From Enterocloster bolteae (GTDB lineage: Bacteria; Bacillota; Clostridia; Lachnospirales; Lachnospiraceae): a DNA stretch of 64,000 bases. The notes below the pieces were generated by a model. That model was given only the letters and a program-made list of their open reading frames with translations, was not told the origin of the DNA and made no database searches. This document shows positions 32,824 through 41,876 of this stretch, in pieces (within the stretch, counting starts at the first letter, position 1; every line of letters starts with the position of its first letter). The stretch spans positions 2,232,001 through 2,296,000 of the forward strand of contig NZ_CP022464.2 of the NCBI RefSeq assembly GCF_002234575.2, read 5' to 3'. The position numbers and the translations under genes were made by a program.

Positions 32824-34407
32824 ATGGAAGAAAACAGCGGTATGTGGCTGTGCTTAGATGGAAGCGTGTACAGGGAGGATATTTCTATGGTTTATGAAGC
32901 GGTTGAGGGATTGGTACAGTACGGCCTGGATAAGGGGCTCATATCTGAGGCGGACGCGGTTTATGCCAGGAACCAAATCCTGGATGTGATGGGAATGGAT
33001 GAGTATGAAGAACCCCAGGGTCCGGTGGAGAGCGGGGATTTGGAGGCCATTTTAAAGGAGCTTCTGGACTGCGCTGCCGGCACGGGCGTGCTTAAGGAGG
33101 ACAGCGTGGTTTACCGGGACCTTCTTGACACGAAGCTGATGAACTGCCTGATGCCAAGGCCGGGTGAGGTGGTGAAGGAATTCTGGAAACGCTATGAGGA
33201 GTCTCCTGAGAAAGCAACGGACTGGTATTATGGTTTCAGCCAGGATTCCGATTATATCCGCCGTTACCGCATTGCAAGAGATATGAAGTGGACCACGGAT
33301 ACCCGCTACGGTACGTTGGACATTACGGTAAACCTGTCCAAACCGGAAAAGGATCCAAAGGCCATTGCAGCGGCCAAGCTGGCCAGGCAGAGCGGCTATC
33401 CCAAATGCCAGCTGTGCATGGAGAACGTGGGGTATGCAGGGCGGACCAACCATCCGGCCCGGAATAACCACAGAATCATTCCCATTACCATCAATGACAG
33501 TCAGTGGGGATTCCAGTATTCCCCATATGTGTACTATAATGAGCACTGCATTGTATTTAACGGACAGCACGTGCCTATGAAAATTGATAAGGCGGCATTC
33601 AGAAAGCTGTTTGACTTTATCAAGCAGTTCCCCCATTATTTCCTGGGTTCCAATGCGGACCTTCCCATTGTGGGAGGATCCATCCTGAGCCATGACCATT
33701 TCCAGGGGGGGCATTATACCTTTGCCATGGCAAAAGCGCCCATAGAGAAGCATTTTTCCATAAAAGGGTATGAGGACGTGGAAGCGGGAATCGTATTCTG
33801 GCCTATGTCCGTGCTGAGACTTCGGGCAGCAGACCCGGACAGGCTGATTGAGCTGGGGGATGTTGTTCTGAAAGCATGGAGAGGATATACGGATGAGGAC
33901 GCATTTATCTTTGCCGAGACAGACGGAGAGCCTCACAACACCATTACGCCCATTGCCAGAAAGGTTGGGGATACCTTTGAACTGGATTTGGTGCTGCGCA
34001 ATAATATTACCACTGAGGAGTTCCCGCTGGGCGTATACCATCCCCATCAGGAGCTGCACCACATAAAGAAAGAGAACATTGGCCTGATTGAGGTCATGGG
34101 ACTGGCCGTGCTGCCTTCCAGGCTTAAGACGGAACTGGCAATGCTGGGAGAGTACATGGTGGATGGAAAGGATATACGAAAGGATGAGGTCCTTCTGAAA
34201 CACGCTGACTGGGTGGAGGAATTCATGCCCGGATATCAGGAAAAGGGCATCCTGGTGACCAGGGATAATGTGTGGTCTATTCTGCAGGAGGAAGTGGGAA
34301 AGGTGTTTGCACGGGTCCTGGAGGATGCAGGCGTCTATAAATGCGATGAGAGGGGACGGAGGGCATTTGCCGGATTCCTCCATTCTGTTGGATTTGAGGA
34401 GGTATAA
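32824..34407 (+). CDS. galT: UDP-glucose--hexose-1-phosphate uridylyltransferase (class II GalT)
   Basis: A 527-aa Leloir-pathway enzyme of the Gram-positive type (GalT family 2). CQLCMENVGYAGR is diagnostic, and the nucleophile region reads GGSILSHDHFQGGHY with the catalytic His. It exchanges UMP between UDP-glucose and galactose 1-phosphate. ATG 32824 is five bases behind GAGGG; an upstream TTG at 32797 opens the same frame without a ribosome site. No galK or galE neighbour is present in the window. Confidence 0.95.
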   Translation: MEENSGMWLCLDGSVYREDISMVYEAVEGLVQYGLDKGLISEADAVYARNQILDVMGMDEYEEPQGPVESGDLEAILKELLDCAAGTGVLKEDSVVYRDLLDTKLMNCLMPRPGEVVKEFWKRYEESPEKATDWYYGFSQDSDYIRRYRIARDMKWTTDTRYGTLDITVNLSKPEKDPKAIAAAKLARQSGYPKCQLCMENVGYAGRTNHPARNNHRIIPITINDSQWGFQYSPYVYYNEHCIVFNGQHVPMKIDKAAFRKLFDFIKQFPHYFLGSNADLPIVGGSILSHDHFQGGHYTFAMAKAPIEKHFSIKGYEDVEAGIVFWPMSVLRLRAADPDRLIELGDVVLKAWRGYTDEDAFIFAETDGEPHNTITPIARKVGDTFELDLVLRNNITTEEFPLGVYHPHQELHHIKKENIGLIEVMGLAVLPSRLKTELAMLGEYMVDGKDIRKDEVLLKHADWVEEFMPGYQEKGILVTRDNVWSILQEEVGKVFARVLEDAGVYKCDERGRRAFAGFLHSVGFEEV

Positions 34408-34787
34408 TCAGCCTGGCGGTAAGGTACATTTCCAGGTCTGTGAGAATTGATAATCATGAGTTACAGGGTCATGCAGCGGAACCGCGTCCGCTTTCATGGC
34501 CCTGTTTTCGTGTGCGGTTCGATTTGCGTTCGTGATTTTGTTTGTGTTCGCGCCCATATGTATTTCTGTACCGGTGTTGATTTGTGTAAAAAATTTTTGC
34601 AAATCTTCTATCTGTTCAAAAATCTGGTCCGGGATTATGATAATGCATGTAAGGGATGGCACAGAACAGACAGAAACAAAACAGTGCCGGACACATTTTC
34701 TTAAGCGCTTAAGAAGAAACAAACAGCAGCGGCAAACAGGTAAGAGAATAAAAGACAAATTCCGGAAGAACCGGAAGGAGGCAAGGG
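34408..34787 (+). promoter_or_regulatory. Regulatory gap upstream of the fructose PTS, with a perfect palindrome
   Basis: 380 bases without a credible gene. At 34698-34715 lies the perfect 18-base palindrome TTCTTAAGCGCTTAAGAA with a central AGCGCT, the style of LacI/CcpA-family operators, 73 bases before the EIIA start. The rest is AT-rich with no convincing promoter. A shadow frame (34496-34795) runs through the palindrome and is not believed. Confidence 0.5.
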
Positions 34788-35237
34788 ATGAGTAAGTTAA
34801 TTAATGAGAACTGTATCGTATTCGATATGGAAGGCAGTAAAAATGATATCATAAGAACCCTGTCAGGGGAGCTGTACAGGGCGCAAAAAATCACGGACAC
34901 AGAGGAATTTTATCAGGATGTACTGGCAAGGGAAGCGATTACCCCAACCTTTGTGGGATTTGACATGGGACTTCCCCATGGCAAAACAGACCATGTGCTG
35001 GAGGCCAGTGTATGTTTCGGACGTACCAAGGAACCGGTGGTTTGGAATGAGGAGTCAGGTGAGACAGCAGATTTAATCATTCTCATCGCAGTGCCCTTAA
35101 GCGAGGCAGGGGACACCCACTTAAAGATACTGGCCAATCTTTCCAGAAGGCTTATGCATGAGGAGTTCAGGGAGTCTTTGAGAAGCAGCACCAGGGAACA
35201 GGTATACACCATATTAGAAGAAGTTCTGGAGGGGTAA
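34788..35237 (+). CDS. PTS fructose-family EIIA
   Basis: A 149-aa cytoplasmic EIIA (EIIA-2 fold). The phosphorylated residue is His64 in GLPHGKTDHV. It passes phosphate from HPr to the EIIB encoded at 36361. First gene of the operon, behind GGAGGCAAGGG, and four bases from the EIIC gene. Confidence 0.93.
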   Translation: MSKLINENCIVFDMEGSKNDIIRTLSGELYRAQKITDTEEFYQDVLAREAITPTFVGFDMGLPHGKTDHVLEASVCFGRTKEPVVWNEESGETADLIILIAVPLSEAGDTHLKILANLSRRLMHEEFRESLRSSTREQVYTILEEVLEG

Positions 35238-35241
35238 GAAA

Positions 35242-36306
35242 ATGAAAGAGCAGCTGAAGATTTTAAAGAAACATATATTGACAGGTACATCCCACATGAT
35301 TCCGTTTATTGTGGCCGGCGGTATCCTTTTTTCTCTGGCAGTCATGCTGAATCCGGCCGGCGCAGCCACACCTGAGACCGGCTGGCTGGCAGGTCTGGCG
35401 CAGATTGGCCTGGGCGGACTGACACTGTTTGTCCCGGTACTGGGCGGTTATATCGCTTACTCCATTGCCGACAAACCAGGTCTGGCACCCGGTATGATTG
35501 GGGCGTATCTGGCAAAGGAGATGGGCGCCGGATTCCTTGGCGGCATGGCGGCCGGCTTAATTGCAGGCGTTGTGGTAAAGGAACTGAAGAGAATCAAGCT
35601 TCCGATTTCACTGAAAACATTAGGCTCCATTTTCATCTATCCTCTGGTGGGCACCCTGGTAACAGGCGGTATCATTGTGTGGGGAATCGGCGGACCCATT
35701 GCCGCTATTATGAACGGACTTACCAACTGGCTGTCCAGCCTGGGGGATGTGGGCAAGGTGCCGCTGGCCTCCATACTCGGAGCCATGACTGCCTTTGATA
35801 TGGGCGGTCCTGTCAACAAGGTTGCCACCCTCTTTGCACAGACACAGGTGGATACGCTTCCCTACCTTATGGGCGGCGTGGGCGTGGCTATCTGTACACC
35901 GCCCATCGGCATGGGCATCGCTACCCTGCTGGCACCCAAGAAGTACAATGTGGAGGAAAAGGAAGCAGGAAAGGCAGCTATTCTGATGGGATGTGTGGGA
36001 ATCACAGAAGGAGCCATTCCTTTTGCGGCCAACGACCCCTTAAGGGTAATCCCGTCCCTGATTGTGGGAGCCGTGGTAGGCAATATCATCCCATTCCTGG
36101 CAGGCGTCTTAAACCATGCTCCATGGGGCGGACTCATTGTGCTTCCGGTGGTGGAAGGCCGTATCTGGTACTTTATTGCAGTGCTGGCAGGTGGATTTGT
36201 GACCGCACTTATGGTAAACTTACTTAAGAAGAACTATGTGGAAGAATCCGCGGGAAATGACACGGACCTGGATGACCTGGACGAGATAACATTTGACGAA
36301 TTATAA
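35242..36306 (+). CDS. PTS fructose-family EIIC
   Basis: A 354-aa membrane subunit with about eight to nine helices. THMIPFIVAGGILFSLAVM at the N-terminus, AFDMGGPVNKVA in the middle and TEGAIPFAANDPLRVIP near the end are EIIC(Fru) signatures. It ends in an acidic Asp-rich tail (TDLDDLDEITFDEL). The sugar is unknown; members take up fructose, mannitol-like or 2-O-glycerate substrates. Confidence 0.93.
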   Translation: MKEQLKILKKHILTGTSHMIPFIVAGGILFSLAVMLNPAGAATPETGWLAGLAQIGLGGLTLFVPVLGGYIAYSIADKPGLAPGMIGAYLAKEMGAGFLGGMAAGLIAGVVVKELKRIKLPISLKTLGSIFIYPLVGTLVTGGIIVWGIGGPIAAIMNGLTNWLSSLGDVGKVPLASILGAMTAFDMGGPVNKVATLFAQTQVDTLPYLMGGVGVAICTPPIGMGIATLLAPKKYNVEEKEAGKAAILMGCVGITEGAIPFAANDPLRVIPSLIVGAVVGNIIPFLAGVLNHAPWGGLIVLPVVEGRIWYFIAVLAGGFVTALMVNLLKKNYVEESAGNDTDLDDLDEITFDEL

Positions 36307-36360
36307 TAAGTGACTAGTGGTAATAAATAGAGATTAGAAAAGGATAAGGAGGATTTTACA

Positions 36361-36669
36361 ATGAAGGTAGTTGGTATTACATCGTGTCCATCGGGAGTAG
36401 CTCATACATATATGGCAGCTGAGGCGTTAAAGCTGTCCGGCGAGAAGCTGGGAATGGAAGTGCTGATTGAGACTCAGGGCGGCGCAGGAGTGGAGAACCA
36501 GTTAAAGCAGAAGGACATTGACGAGGCGGTGTGCGTGGTTTTGGTCAATGACGTGGCCCTGGAGGGACTGGACCGCTTCAAGGGAAAGAAAGTCCTGAAA
36601 ATGGGCGTGTCAGACCTGATTAAGAAGTCTGACGCGGTGATGAAGAAGATTCACGATTCTTTCCAGTAA
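36361..36669 (+). CDS. PTS fructose-family EIIB
   Basis: A 102-aa EIIB. The phosphorylated Cys9 is in TSCPSGVAHTYMAAEAL, the classic EIIB(Fru) opening. It receives phosphate from the EIIA and hands it to sugar in the EIIC. The three subunits are separate genes here instead of the fused form. It is preceded by AAGGAGGATTTTACA. Confidence 0.95.
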   Translation: MKVVGITSCPSGVAHTYMAAEALKLSGEKLGMEVLIETQGGAGVENQLKQKDIDEAVCVVLVNDVALEGLDRFKGKKVLKMGVSDLIKKSDAVMKKIHDSFQ

Positions 36670-36772
36670 AATTTCCGGTCGGATTTCCGGCTCGTTCCGG
36701 TAAAATGGAATTCAGGGGAGCATATAAAAATACCATATGATAACAGATAAGAGGAGTGGGGAGCGCTCCTCT

Positions 36773-36790
36773 TGTCTGCATATGCAGACA
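36773..36790. promoter_or_regulatory. Perfect palindrome before the PRD regulator
   Basis: TGTCTGCATATGCAGACA, an 18-base perfect dyad, 13 bases before the regulator start. Just upstream, GAGGAG and CTCCTC form another hairpin (about 36751-36772). Possible autoregulatory operator or attenuator. Confidence 0.45.
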
Positions 36791-36803
36791 GGAGAAGAAC
36801 GAG

Positions 36804-38840
36804 ATGTTTAATGGGAGAATGCTGAACATTATCCGGTATCTGAAGGAGCACGGGGAGGCCACCTACAAGGAGATGGCCAAGGCTCTGGGGATATCGGAGC
36901 GGAGCATCCGCTACGATGTGGACCGGATCAACGACATATTGTCTCTGGAGCGCCTGCCGGAGATAGAAAAACACTCCAAGGGGCTGCTGCGATATCCCCA
37001 GTCCCTGGACCTTAAGGGCCTGGAAGACGGAAACGAGGTGGTCTATACCGGCAAAGAGCGGATGTCCATTCTGCTGCTGATCCTGCTTATGAGGAATGAG
37101 GACTTAAAGATTAACCAGCTCAGCGGGCAGTTCAGGGTTTCGCGCTCCACGGTAAAGAACGATATGGCTGCACTGGATGAAAGGCTTAAGAAGGACGGAA
37201 TGGGAATCGGGTATTCCGGCCATTTTTATCTGTCCGGCCCGAAGCTTAAGCGCACCACCCTGATGAACCAGGAATTCAGGAAATACATCGAATACCTCAT
37301 AAACCCCTTTACGGAGTACAATTCCTATGAATTTTACTGTATCCACATCATCCATAAGGCCTTTGAGGGCATCTCCATTGCCAACGTGGTGATGGCGGTG
37401 GACGGACTGCTGGAGGAGCTTAAGTGCACCCTGACCAGCAGCTCTTACCTGTGGTATATGTCGAATGTGGTGGTTCTGGTGTGGTTCATTCTCCATGACA
37501 AGGACTATCCTCTGGATATCACGGTGGTGCCTGACTATGACCGGGAGGTGTATCAGCGTTTCGGAGAAAAGCTGGGGGCCATCATCGGAAAGCCTGTGTC
37601 AGAAGAACATATGGCAATGATGGCGAAGATGTTTGACTTTACCAATAAAATGGCGGGCGGTACAGCGGAGGTGGACCCGGTGCATACCCAGGAGGTGACA
37701 TTTTCCCTGATTTCCGCTATGTCAAAGCGGATGAACATGCCCTTTGACAAGGACACAAACCTGGTGGAGGGACTGCTGAACCACATGATTCCCCTGATTC
37801 AGAGAATCAATAACCATGTGGATATCCACGACAATGTCAGTTCCCTTATGCGGCCTGAGGAGCAGCAGTTTCTAAGCATTGTAAAGCAGTGCTGCAAGGA
37901 GACGGACACCCTTGAAAAGCTGGAAAATGAGGATGAGCTGGTATATCTGACCATCTGCTTCATGGCCAGCATCCGGAGGATGAAGGGAGCACCCTATAAG
38001 AAGGTGCTGCTGGTGTGCGGCCATGGGTATGGAACCACCACCATGCTGAAAGAATCACTGCTGAGCGAGTACCAGATACATATTGTGGACACGCTCCCTA
38101 TTTATAAGCTCTCATCCTACCCGGACTGGGCGGCCATTGATTATGTGCTGTCAACCATCCGCATTAACAACAGCCTGCCAAAGCCCTGCCTCACGGTGAA
38201 TCCGATACTGCAGAGCGAGGACAGAGCCGCCATGGACCGGCTGGGCATACCCAGGAAATCCCTTTTATCCAGCTATTACTCCATTGAGGAGAAACTGGGA
38301 TTCCTGGACGAGAACACTAGGGCCAGGGTTATGGACGTGGTGAAAAAGGAACTGGGATATCAGACCGTCCAGGTATTTCACAGCCCGAAGAGCTTCAGCA
38401 GTTTCCTGAAATTTGACTGCATCATGAGGGCGGACCTGGTGTCTGACTGGAAAGACGCGGTCCGTATGAGCGCGGGCCTTCTGGTAAAACGGGGATTTGT
38501 GGAGGAATCCTATGTGTCCAATATGCTTGGCTTTATAGAGAAACAGGGATTTTATGCTGTTTCGGATGATTCCTTTGCCCTTTTGCACGGTAAGGGGGCG
38601 GAGGGAATTAGTAAGACAAGCCTGAGCCTTCTGGTTACCAGGGAGCCTGTGGTATTCGGGGAGAAAAAGGCGCGGGTTATATTCTGTCTGGCCAGCAGGG
38701 ATGGAAAGGAGCACATACCGGCTGTGGTCACGCTGATGCGTATGGTGAAGACAACGGCCCTGATTCACGATCTGGAGGAGAGCCGGTCGGAGGAGGAACT
38801 ATATCAGACCGTGCTCAATTGTGAATTTGAGGTGTTGTAA
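36804..38840 (+). CDS. BglG/MtlR-type PRD transcriptional regulator
   Basis: A 678-aa multidomain regulator. In order: an N-terminal HTH (about 5-45, YKEMAKALGISERSIRYDV), a second HTH region (QLSGQFRVSRSTVKNDMAAL), two PRD domains (about 165-380), an EIIB(Gat)-like domain (VLLVCGHGYGTTTMLKESL, about 400-490) and a C-terminal EIIA-like domain. PTS phosphorylation of PRD and EII-like domains sets its activity. It probably activates the EIIA-EIIC-EIIB operon upstream. ATG 36804 follows AGGAGAAGAACG; the frame opens at 36756 inside a hairpin. Confidence 0.9.
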   Translation: MFNGRMLNIIRYLKEHGEATYKEMAKALGISERSIRYDVDRINDILSLERLPEIEKHSKGLLRYPQSLDLKGLEDGNEVVYTGKERMSILLLILLMRNEDLKINQLSGQFRVSRSTVKNDMAALDERLKKDGMGIGYSGHFYLSGPKLKRTTLMNQEFRKYIEYLINPFTEYNSYEFYCIHIIHKAFEGISIANVVMAVDGLLEELKCTLTSSSYLWYMSNVVVLVWFILHDKDYPLDITVVPDYDREVYQRFGEKLGAIIGKPVSEEHMAMMAKMFDFTNKMAGGTAEVDPVHTQEVTFSLISAMSKRMNMPFDKDTNLVEGLLNHMIPLIQRINNHVDIHDNVSSLMRPEEQQFLSIVKQCCKETDTLEKLENEDELVYLTICFMASIRRMKGAPYKKVLLVCGHGYGTTTMLKESLLSEYQIHIVDTLPIYKLSSYPDWAAIDYVLSTIRINNSLPKPCLTVNPILQSEDRAAMDRLGIPRKSLLSSYYSIEEKLGFLDENTRARVMDVVKKELGYQTVQVFHSPKSFSSFLKFDCIMRADLVSDWKDAVRMSAGLLVKRGFVEESYVSNMLGFIEKQGFYAVSDDSFALLHGKGAEGISKTSLSLLVTREPVVFGEKKARVIFCLASRDGKEHIPAVVTLMRMVKTTALIHDLEESRSEEELYQTVLNCEFEVL

Positions 38841-38949
38841 CGGGGCGCGCAGAGTAGTATAATAACAGGGACTATACAGCACCGCCGGCCTGGTATAATG
38901 GAGGATATTCGGTTGACGGCTGCGGTGAATGATGGAAGGAGACAGTGAT

Positions 38950-39291
38950 ATGCTGGATGAAAGATGGGTGTTTCATGAGAATGCGGAGCCGGTTCAGGCG
39001 GGTCCCGGGGTTGTCAGGAGGGTTCTGGCTTACAGTAAGGATTTGATGTGTGTGGAGAATACCTTTGAGGAGGGAGCTGTGGGCAGCCTTCATCATCATC
39101 CCCATACCCAGATTACGTATGTGGTCAGCGGAGAATTTGAGTTTAATATAGACGGTGAGAAAAAAACAGTGAGGGCAGGAGATACCATGCTAAAGCTGGA
39201 CGGCGTGGAGCATGGATGCGTATGCAGGAAGGCTGGAATCCTTCTGGATATCTTTAACCCCATGCGGGAGGATTTTGTATCGGTTTTATGA
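38950..39291 (+). CDS. Cupin domain protein
   Basis: A 113-aa single-domain cupin. The metal site is in GSLHHHPHTQITYVVSGEFE (His cluster and Glu), with the second cupin motif around LDGVEHGCVC. Such small cupins bind a metal and often a sugar-acid-like ligand; the reaction is unknown. The start at 38950 follows AAGGAGACAGTG. It precedes the leader of the catabolic island but is probably not part of it. Confidence 0.9.
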   Translation: MLDERWVFHENAEPVQAGPGVVRRVLAYSKDLMCVENTFEEGAVGSLHHHPHTQITYVVSGEFEFNIDGEKKTVRAGDTMLKLDGVEHGCVCRKAGILLDIFNPMREDFVSVL

Positions 39292-39362
39292 AAAACACTT
39301 GTGCAATATGCTTAAAAAATCGCTGTTTTATTGTAAAATAACGATATTCTTTTGCTAGAATA

Positions 39363-39390
39363 TTGACTTTTGCTCCTGGATTGATATAAT
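39363..39390 (+). promoter_or_regulatory. Promoter of the amidohydrolase-UbiD operon
   Basis: TTGACT (39363-39368), 16-base spacer, TATAAT (39385-39390). The same hexamers with the same spacing stand at 46174-46201 before the molybdenum hydroxylase genes. Upstream, ATCG...CGAT (39319-39344) corresponds to GTCG...CGAC in the other copy. Confidence 0.7.
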
Positions 39391-39396
39391 CGGGGA

Positions 39397-39493
39397 GTAA
39401 ATAGTTGCGTGCAGAGCTTCGGCTTGATTTTGTACAACATGAGTTTGTGGACCTTTCTTTTTCAAAGGTCGGCGGATTCGTGTTGTTTTTTTT
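39397..39493 (+). ncRNA. Leader RNA element A: candidate riboswitch or attenuator
   Basis: After a small AGC-TTCG-GCT hairpin comes a long hairpin. The outer stem ACAACATGA (39434-39442) / TCGTGTTGT (39478-39486) and inner stem GACCTTT / AAAGGTC are separated by an internal loop (GTTTGTG / GGCGGAT). It ends in a run of T, so it can terminate transcription. The inner stem and loop sequence are conserved in element B (46207-46308) while the outer stem differs but still pairs. It does not match the classical purine aptamer. Class unknown. Confidence 0.55.
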
Positions 39494-39769
39494 GTCCTAA
39501 AATAAAATTGGGAGGGGAAAGCGGACGGGGTGCATGCGCGGATTACTATTATTTTTCCAAAAGACAGGAGTGTACACTCACACCATATTTCCGCCGGTCG
39601 CACTATTCTAGAAATCCGCCGGGAAATGGACAACTTACGACCAGACTGCCAAGCGTGGCCAAGGGCCAGACTCCGGGATTACACATAATATGTGTACCGC
39701 GCGGAAATTCCGGAAAGAGCAGTGGGTCGGACGCAAACCAAATGAAAAGAAAGCGGAGGTTACTCAATT
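39494..39769 (+). other. Long 5' untranslated region of the YczE-like operon
   Basis: 276 bases between the element A hairpin and the first gene. It is GC-richer than the leader and has several short complementary stretches (CCGGTCGC, GCCGGGAAAT), but I find no gene, known riboswitch or second promoter. The ribosome site of the next gene is GCGGAGG near its end. Confidence 0.4.
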
Positions 39770-40441
39770 ATGTCTAATGGTACTAATTATGCAAAGGATT
39801 CACAGATGACCCGGCGTTATATCATGCTTCTTATTGGAATATTCTTCATGGGAACGGGGATCTCCCTGATAATCAAATCAGGAACAGGAACATCTCCAAT
39901 GAGCAGCCTTACCAATGTTATGACCCAGATATGTCCTCTGCTGACATTGGGTATGTACACGTTTTTGTTAAATGTATTGTTCTTTATCGGGGAATTTATT
40001 GTGGATTTTAAGAGCTTCTCAGCGTCAAAGTTTATTCAGCTGATTCCTACCTTTTTCCTGAGCGTTGCGGTGGATTTCAATATGTTCCTTGTAAGGGGAC
40101 TCCATCCCGAGACCTATATACTGAAACTGGCAGTACTCATCATCGGATGCATGTTCTTTGGACTTAGCATCGCATTTATGGTTTCGGCTGATGTCATCCT
40201 GATGCCGGGAGAGGCCCTGATTAAGATTATTTCCGTAAAGTACCAGAAGGAATATGGCAATGTAAAGACCGCAGTGGATGTTTCGCTGGTGGTGCTGGCA
40301 GTCATCGTATCTCTCATTTTCCTGAATACCATTTACGGCGTCAGGGAAGGCACATTGATTGCGGCGTTTACAATCGGCAATTTCTCCAGATTTTTCAGAG
40401 GTTATACCAATAAACTGGTAAGGGAGGTGGCACTGCAGTGA
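39770..40441 (+). CDS. YczE/YitT-like membrane protein
   Basis: A 223-aa integral membrane protein with about five helices. IMLLIGIFFMGTGISLIIKS followed by GTGTSPMSSL is the YczE/YyaS hallmark. Some members lie next to transporters or catabolic genes; transport function is only suspected. First gene of the operon. Its stop overlaps the next start as GTGA, so translation is coupled. Confidence 0.85.
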   Translation: MSNGTNYAKDSQMTRRYIMLLIGIFFMGTGISLIIKSGTGTSPMSSLTNVMTQICPLLTLGMYTFLLNVLFFIGEFIVDFKSFSASKFIQLIPTFFLSVAVDFNMFLVRGLHPETYILKLAVLIIGCMFFGLSIAFMVSADVILMPGEALIKIISVKYQKEYGNVKTAVDVSLVVLAVIVSLIFLNTIYGVREGTLIAAFTIGNFSRFFRGYTNKLVREVALQ

Positions 40442-41787
40442 GAGAAGGATATAACAACCTGCACATCGTAACCGTGGATGGGCTGGACCGCATATACGAG
40501 GATGGAGGTATCCTCTATGAGGACGGAGTGATTACACATGTGGGGGACAGAGCTTACATAGAGGAGAAGGCGGGGGAACTTAAAATCGAGCTTAAGGACG
40601 GAAAGGGAAGGTATCTGTTCCCGGGACTTATCAACACCCACACCCACCTGTATCAGGATATCATGAAGGGAATGGGAAGCGACCTGAGTCTGGAGGACTG
40701 GTTTCCCAAGTCCATGGCCCCGGCAGGCGCCGTGCTCCGGGAGAGGCATGTGGCTGCGGGCGTGAAGCTGGGACTGGCAGAGGCCATCCGGTGCGGCGTG
40801 ACAACGGTGGCGGATTATATGCAGCTGCAGCCTGTAAAGGGGCTGGGAAAACTGGAGCTGGATATCGCCAAAGACATGGGCGTCAGAATGGTGTACGGCC
40901 GGGGCTACCGCGATATCGGAAAGAAGGAGCTGGTGGAGAAGGCCGAGGACGTCTTTGCCGATGTGACTGCCCTGAAGGAAGAATTTGAGGGGGACGGCAT
41001 GTACCGCGTGTGGCTGGCTCCGGCAGCCGGCTGGGGGGCCAGTCTGGAACTCCTTAAGGCCACCAGGGAATATGCGGACCGGAATGCCACACCCATCATG
41101 ATGCACATGTTTGAGACGGGAACGGATGACAAAATCAGCTGGGAGAGGAACGGAAAAAGCGCGATCCGCCATTATGAGGAATCAGGGCTTCTGGGAGCTG
41201 ACCTGCTGGCTGTACATTCGGTTGCCATCGGAGAGGAAGAAATCAGTACCTATGCCAGAAACCATGTGTCTGTTTCCTACAATCCCATAGCCAATATGTA
41301 TCTTGCATCGGGCGTGGCCCCTGTGGGAGAAATGCTGAAGGCCGGAATTACAGTGGCAATCGGCACGGACGGGGCAGGCTCCAACAATGACAACGACATG
41401 TTAGAGGCCATGAAGTTTGGCGCCCTGCTGCAAAAGACCTTCCACAAAGACCCTTTGGCCATGACGGCGGGGGGAATGCTCAGGATGGCCACCATAGAAG
41501 GGGCCAGGGCGCTGGGCTTGGACCAGCTGGTTGGTTCCATTGAAGTGGGGAAAAAGGCTGACTTCTTCCTGTTTGACCCGGCTAAGAGCGTAAAGTCCTG
41601 TCCGGTCCATGACATTGTGGCAACGCTGATTTATTCAGGGGACCATAAGGCGGTAGACACAGTGGTTATTAACGGCAAGACGGTTATGGAGGAAGGCAGG
41701 TTCCTTCTGGCAGATGAACAGGAGATACTGAACACCGCCCAGCTCATGGCAGAGGATCTGGTAAGGTGCATACAGGAGAATCAGTAG
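40438..41787 (+). CDS. Amidohydrolase (SsnA/AtzB/TrzN-like)
   Basis: A 449-aa metal-dependent hydrolase with the deaminase/chlorohydrolase barrel. The metal His pair is in INTHTHLYQDIMKGMG, further ligands in PIMMHMFET and LAVHSVAIGEEE, and the catalytic Asp in IGTDGAGSNNDNDML. Relatives remove amino or halogen groups from N-heteroaromatic rings or deaminate purines and adenosine derivatives. GTG 40438 is a good start behind GGGAGGTGG. Given the molybdenum hydroxylase and NCS2 permease nearby, a purine-like or other azaheterocycle is a likely substrate, but this is inference. Confidence 0.88.
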   Translation: MREGYNNLHIVTVDGLDRIYEDGGILYEDGVITHVGDRAYIEEKAGELKIELKDGKGRYLFPGLINTHTHLYQDIMKGMGSDLSLEDWFPKSMAPAGAVLRERHVAAGVKLGLAEAIRCGVTTVADYMQLQPVKGLGKLELDIAKDMGVRMVYGRGYRDIGKKELVEKAEDVFADVTALKEEFEGDGMYRVWLAPAAGWGASLELLKATREYADRNATPIMMHMFETGTDDKISWERNGKSAIRHYEESGLLGADLLAVHSVAIGEEEISTYARNHVSVSYNPIANMYLASGVAPVGEMLKAGITVAIGTDGAGSNNDNDMLEAMKFGALLQKTFHKDPLAMTAGGMLRMATIEGARALGLDQLVGSIEVGKKADFFLFDPAKSVKSCPVHDIVATLIYSGDHKAVDTVVINGKTVMEEGRFLLADEQEILNTAQLMAEDLVRCIQENQ

Positions 41788-41788
41788 A

Positions 41789-41848
41789 GGCAGGGACAAC
41801 ATCGGCAGGGACAATATCAACAGAGACAATATCTGCAGAAACAATCAC
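41789..41848. repeat. 15-base tandem repeat, four units
   Basis: Four successive 15-base units of the form GGCAGGGACAATATC (the last one diverged) fill most of the 89-base gap between the amidohydrolase and the flavoprotein genes. Confidence 0.7.
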
Positions 41849-41876
41849 AGAATACAGATGAAATGAGGAGAGTAAT

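Noticed and set aside
33052..34383. Long minus-strand open frame of 443 codons
   Set aside because: It lies entirely opposite galT, has no ribosome site and no recognisable protein features; it is a shadow of a GC-biased gene.
34560..34640. Sigma-54 promoter before the fructose-type PTS operon
   Set aside because: A TTTTTGCA element exists, but no GG lies at the required distance upstream.
39397..39493. Classical guanine/adenine riboswitch
   Set aside because: The three-way junction and the conserved TATA...GG loops of the xpt-type aptamer are missing; only a single long hairpin is present.
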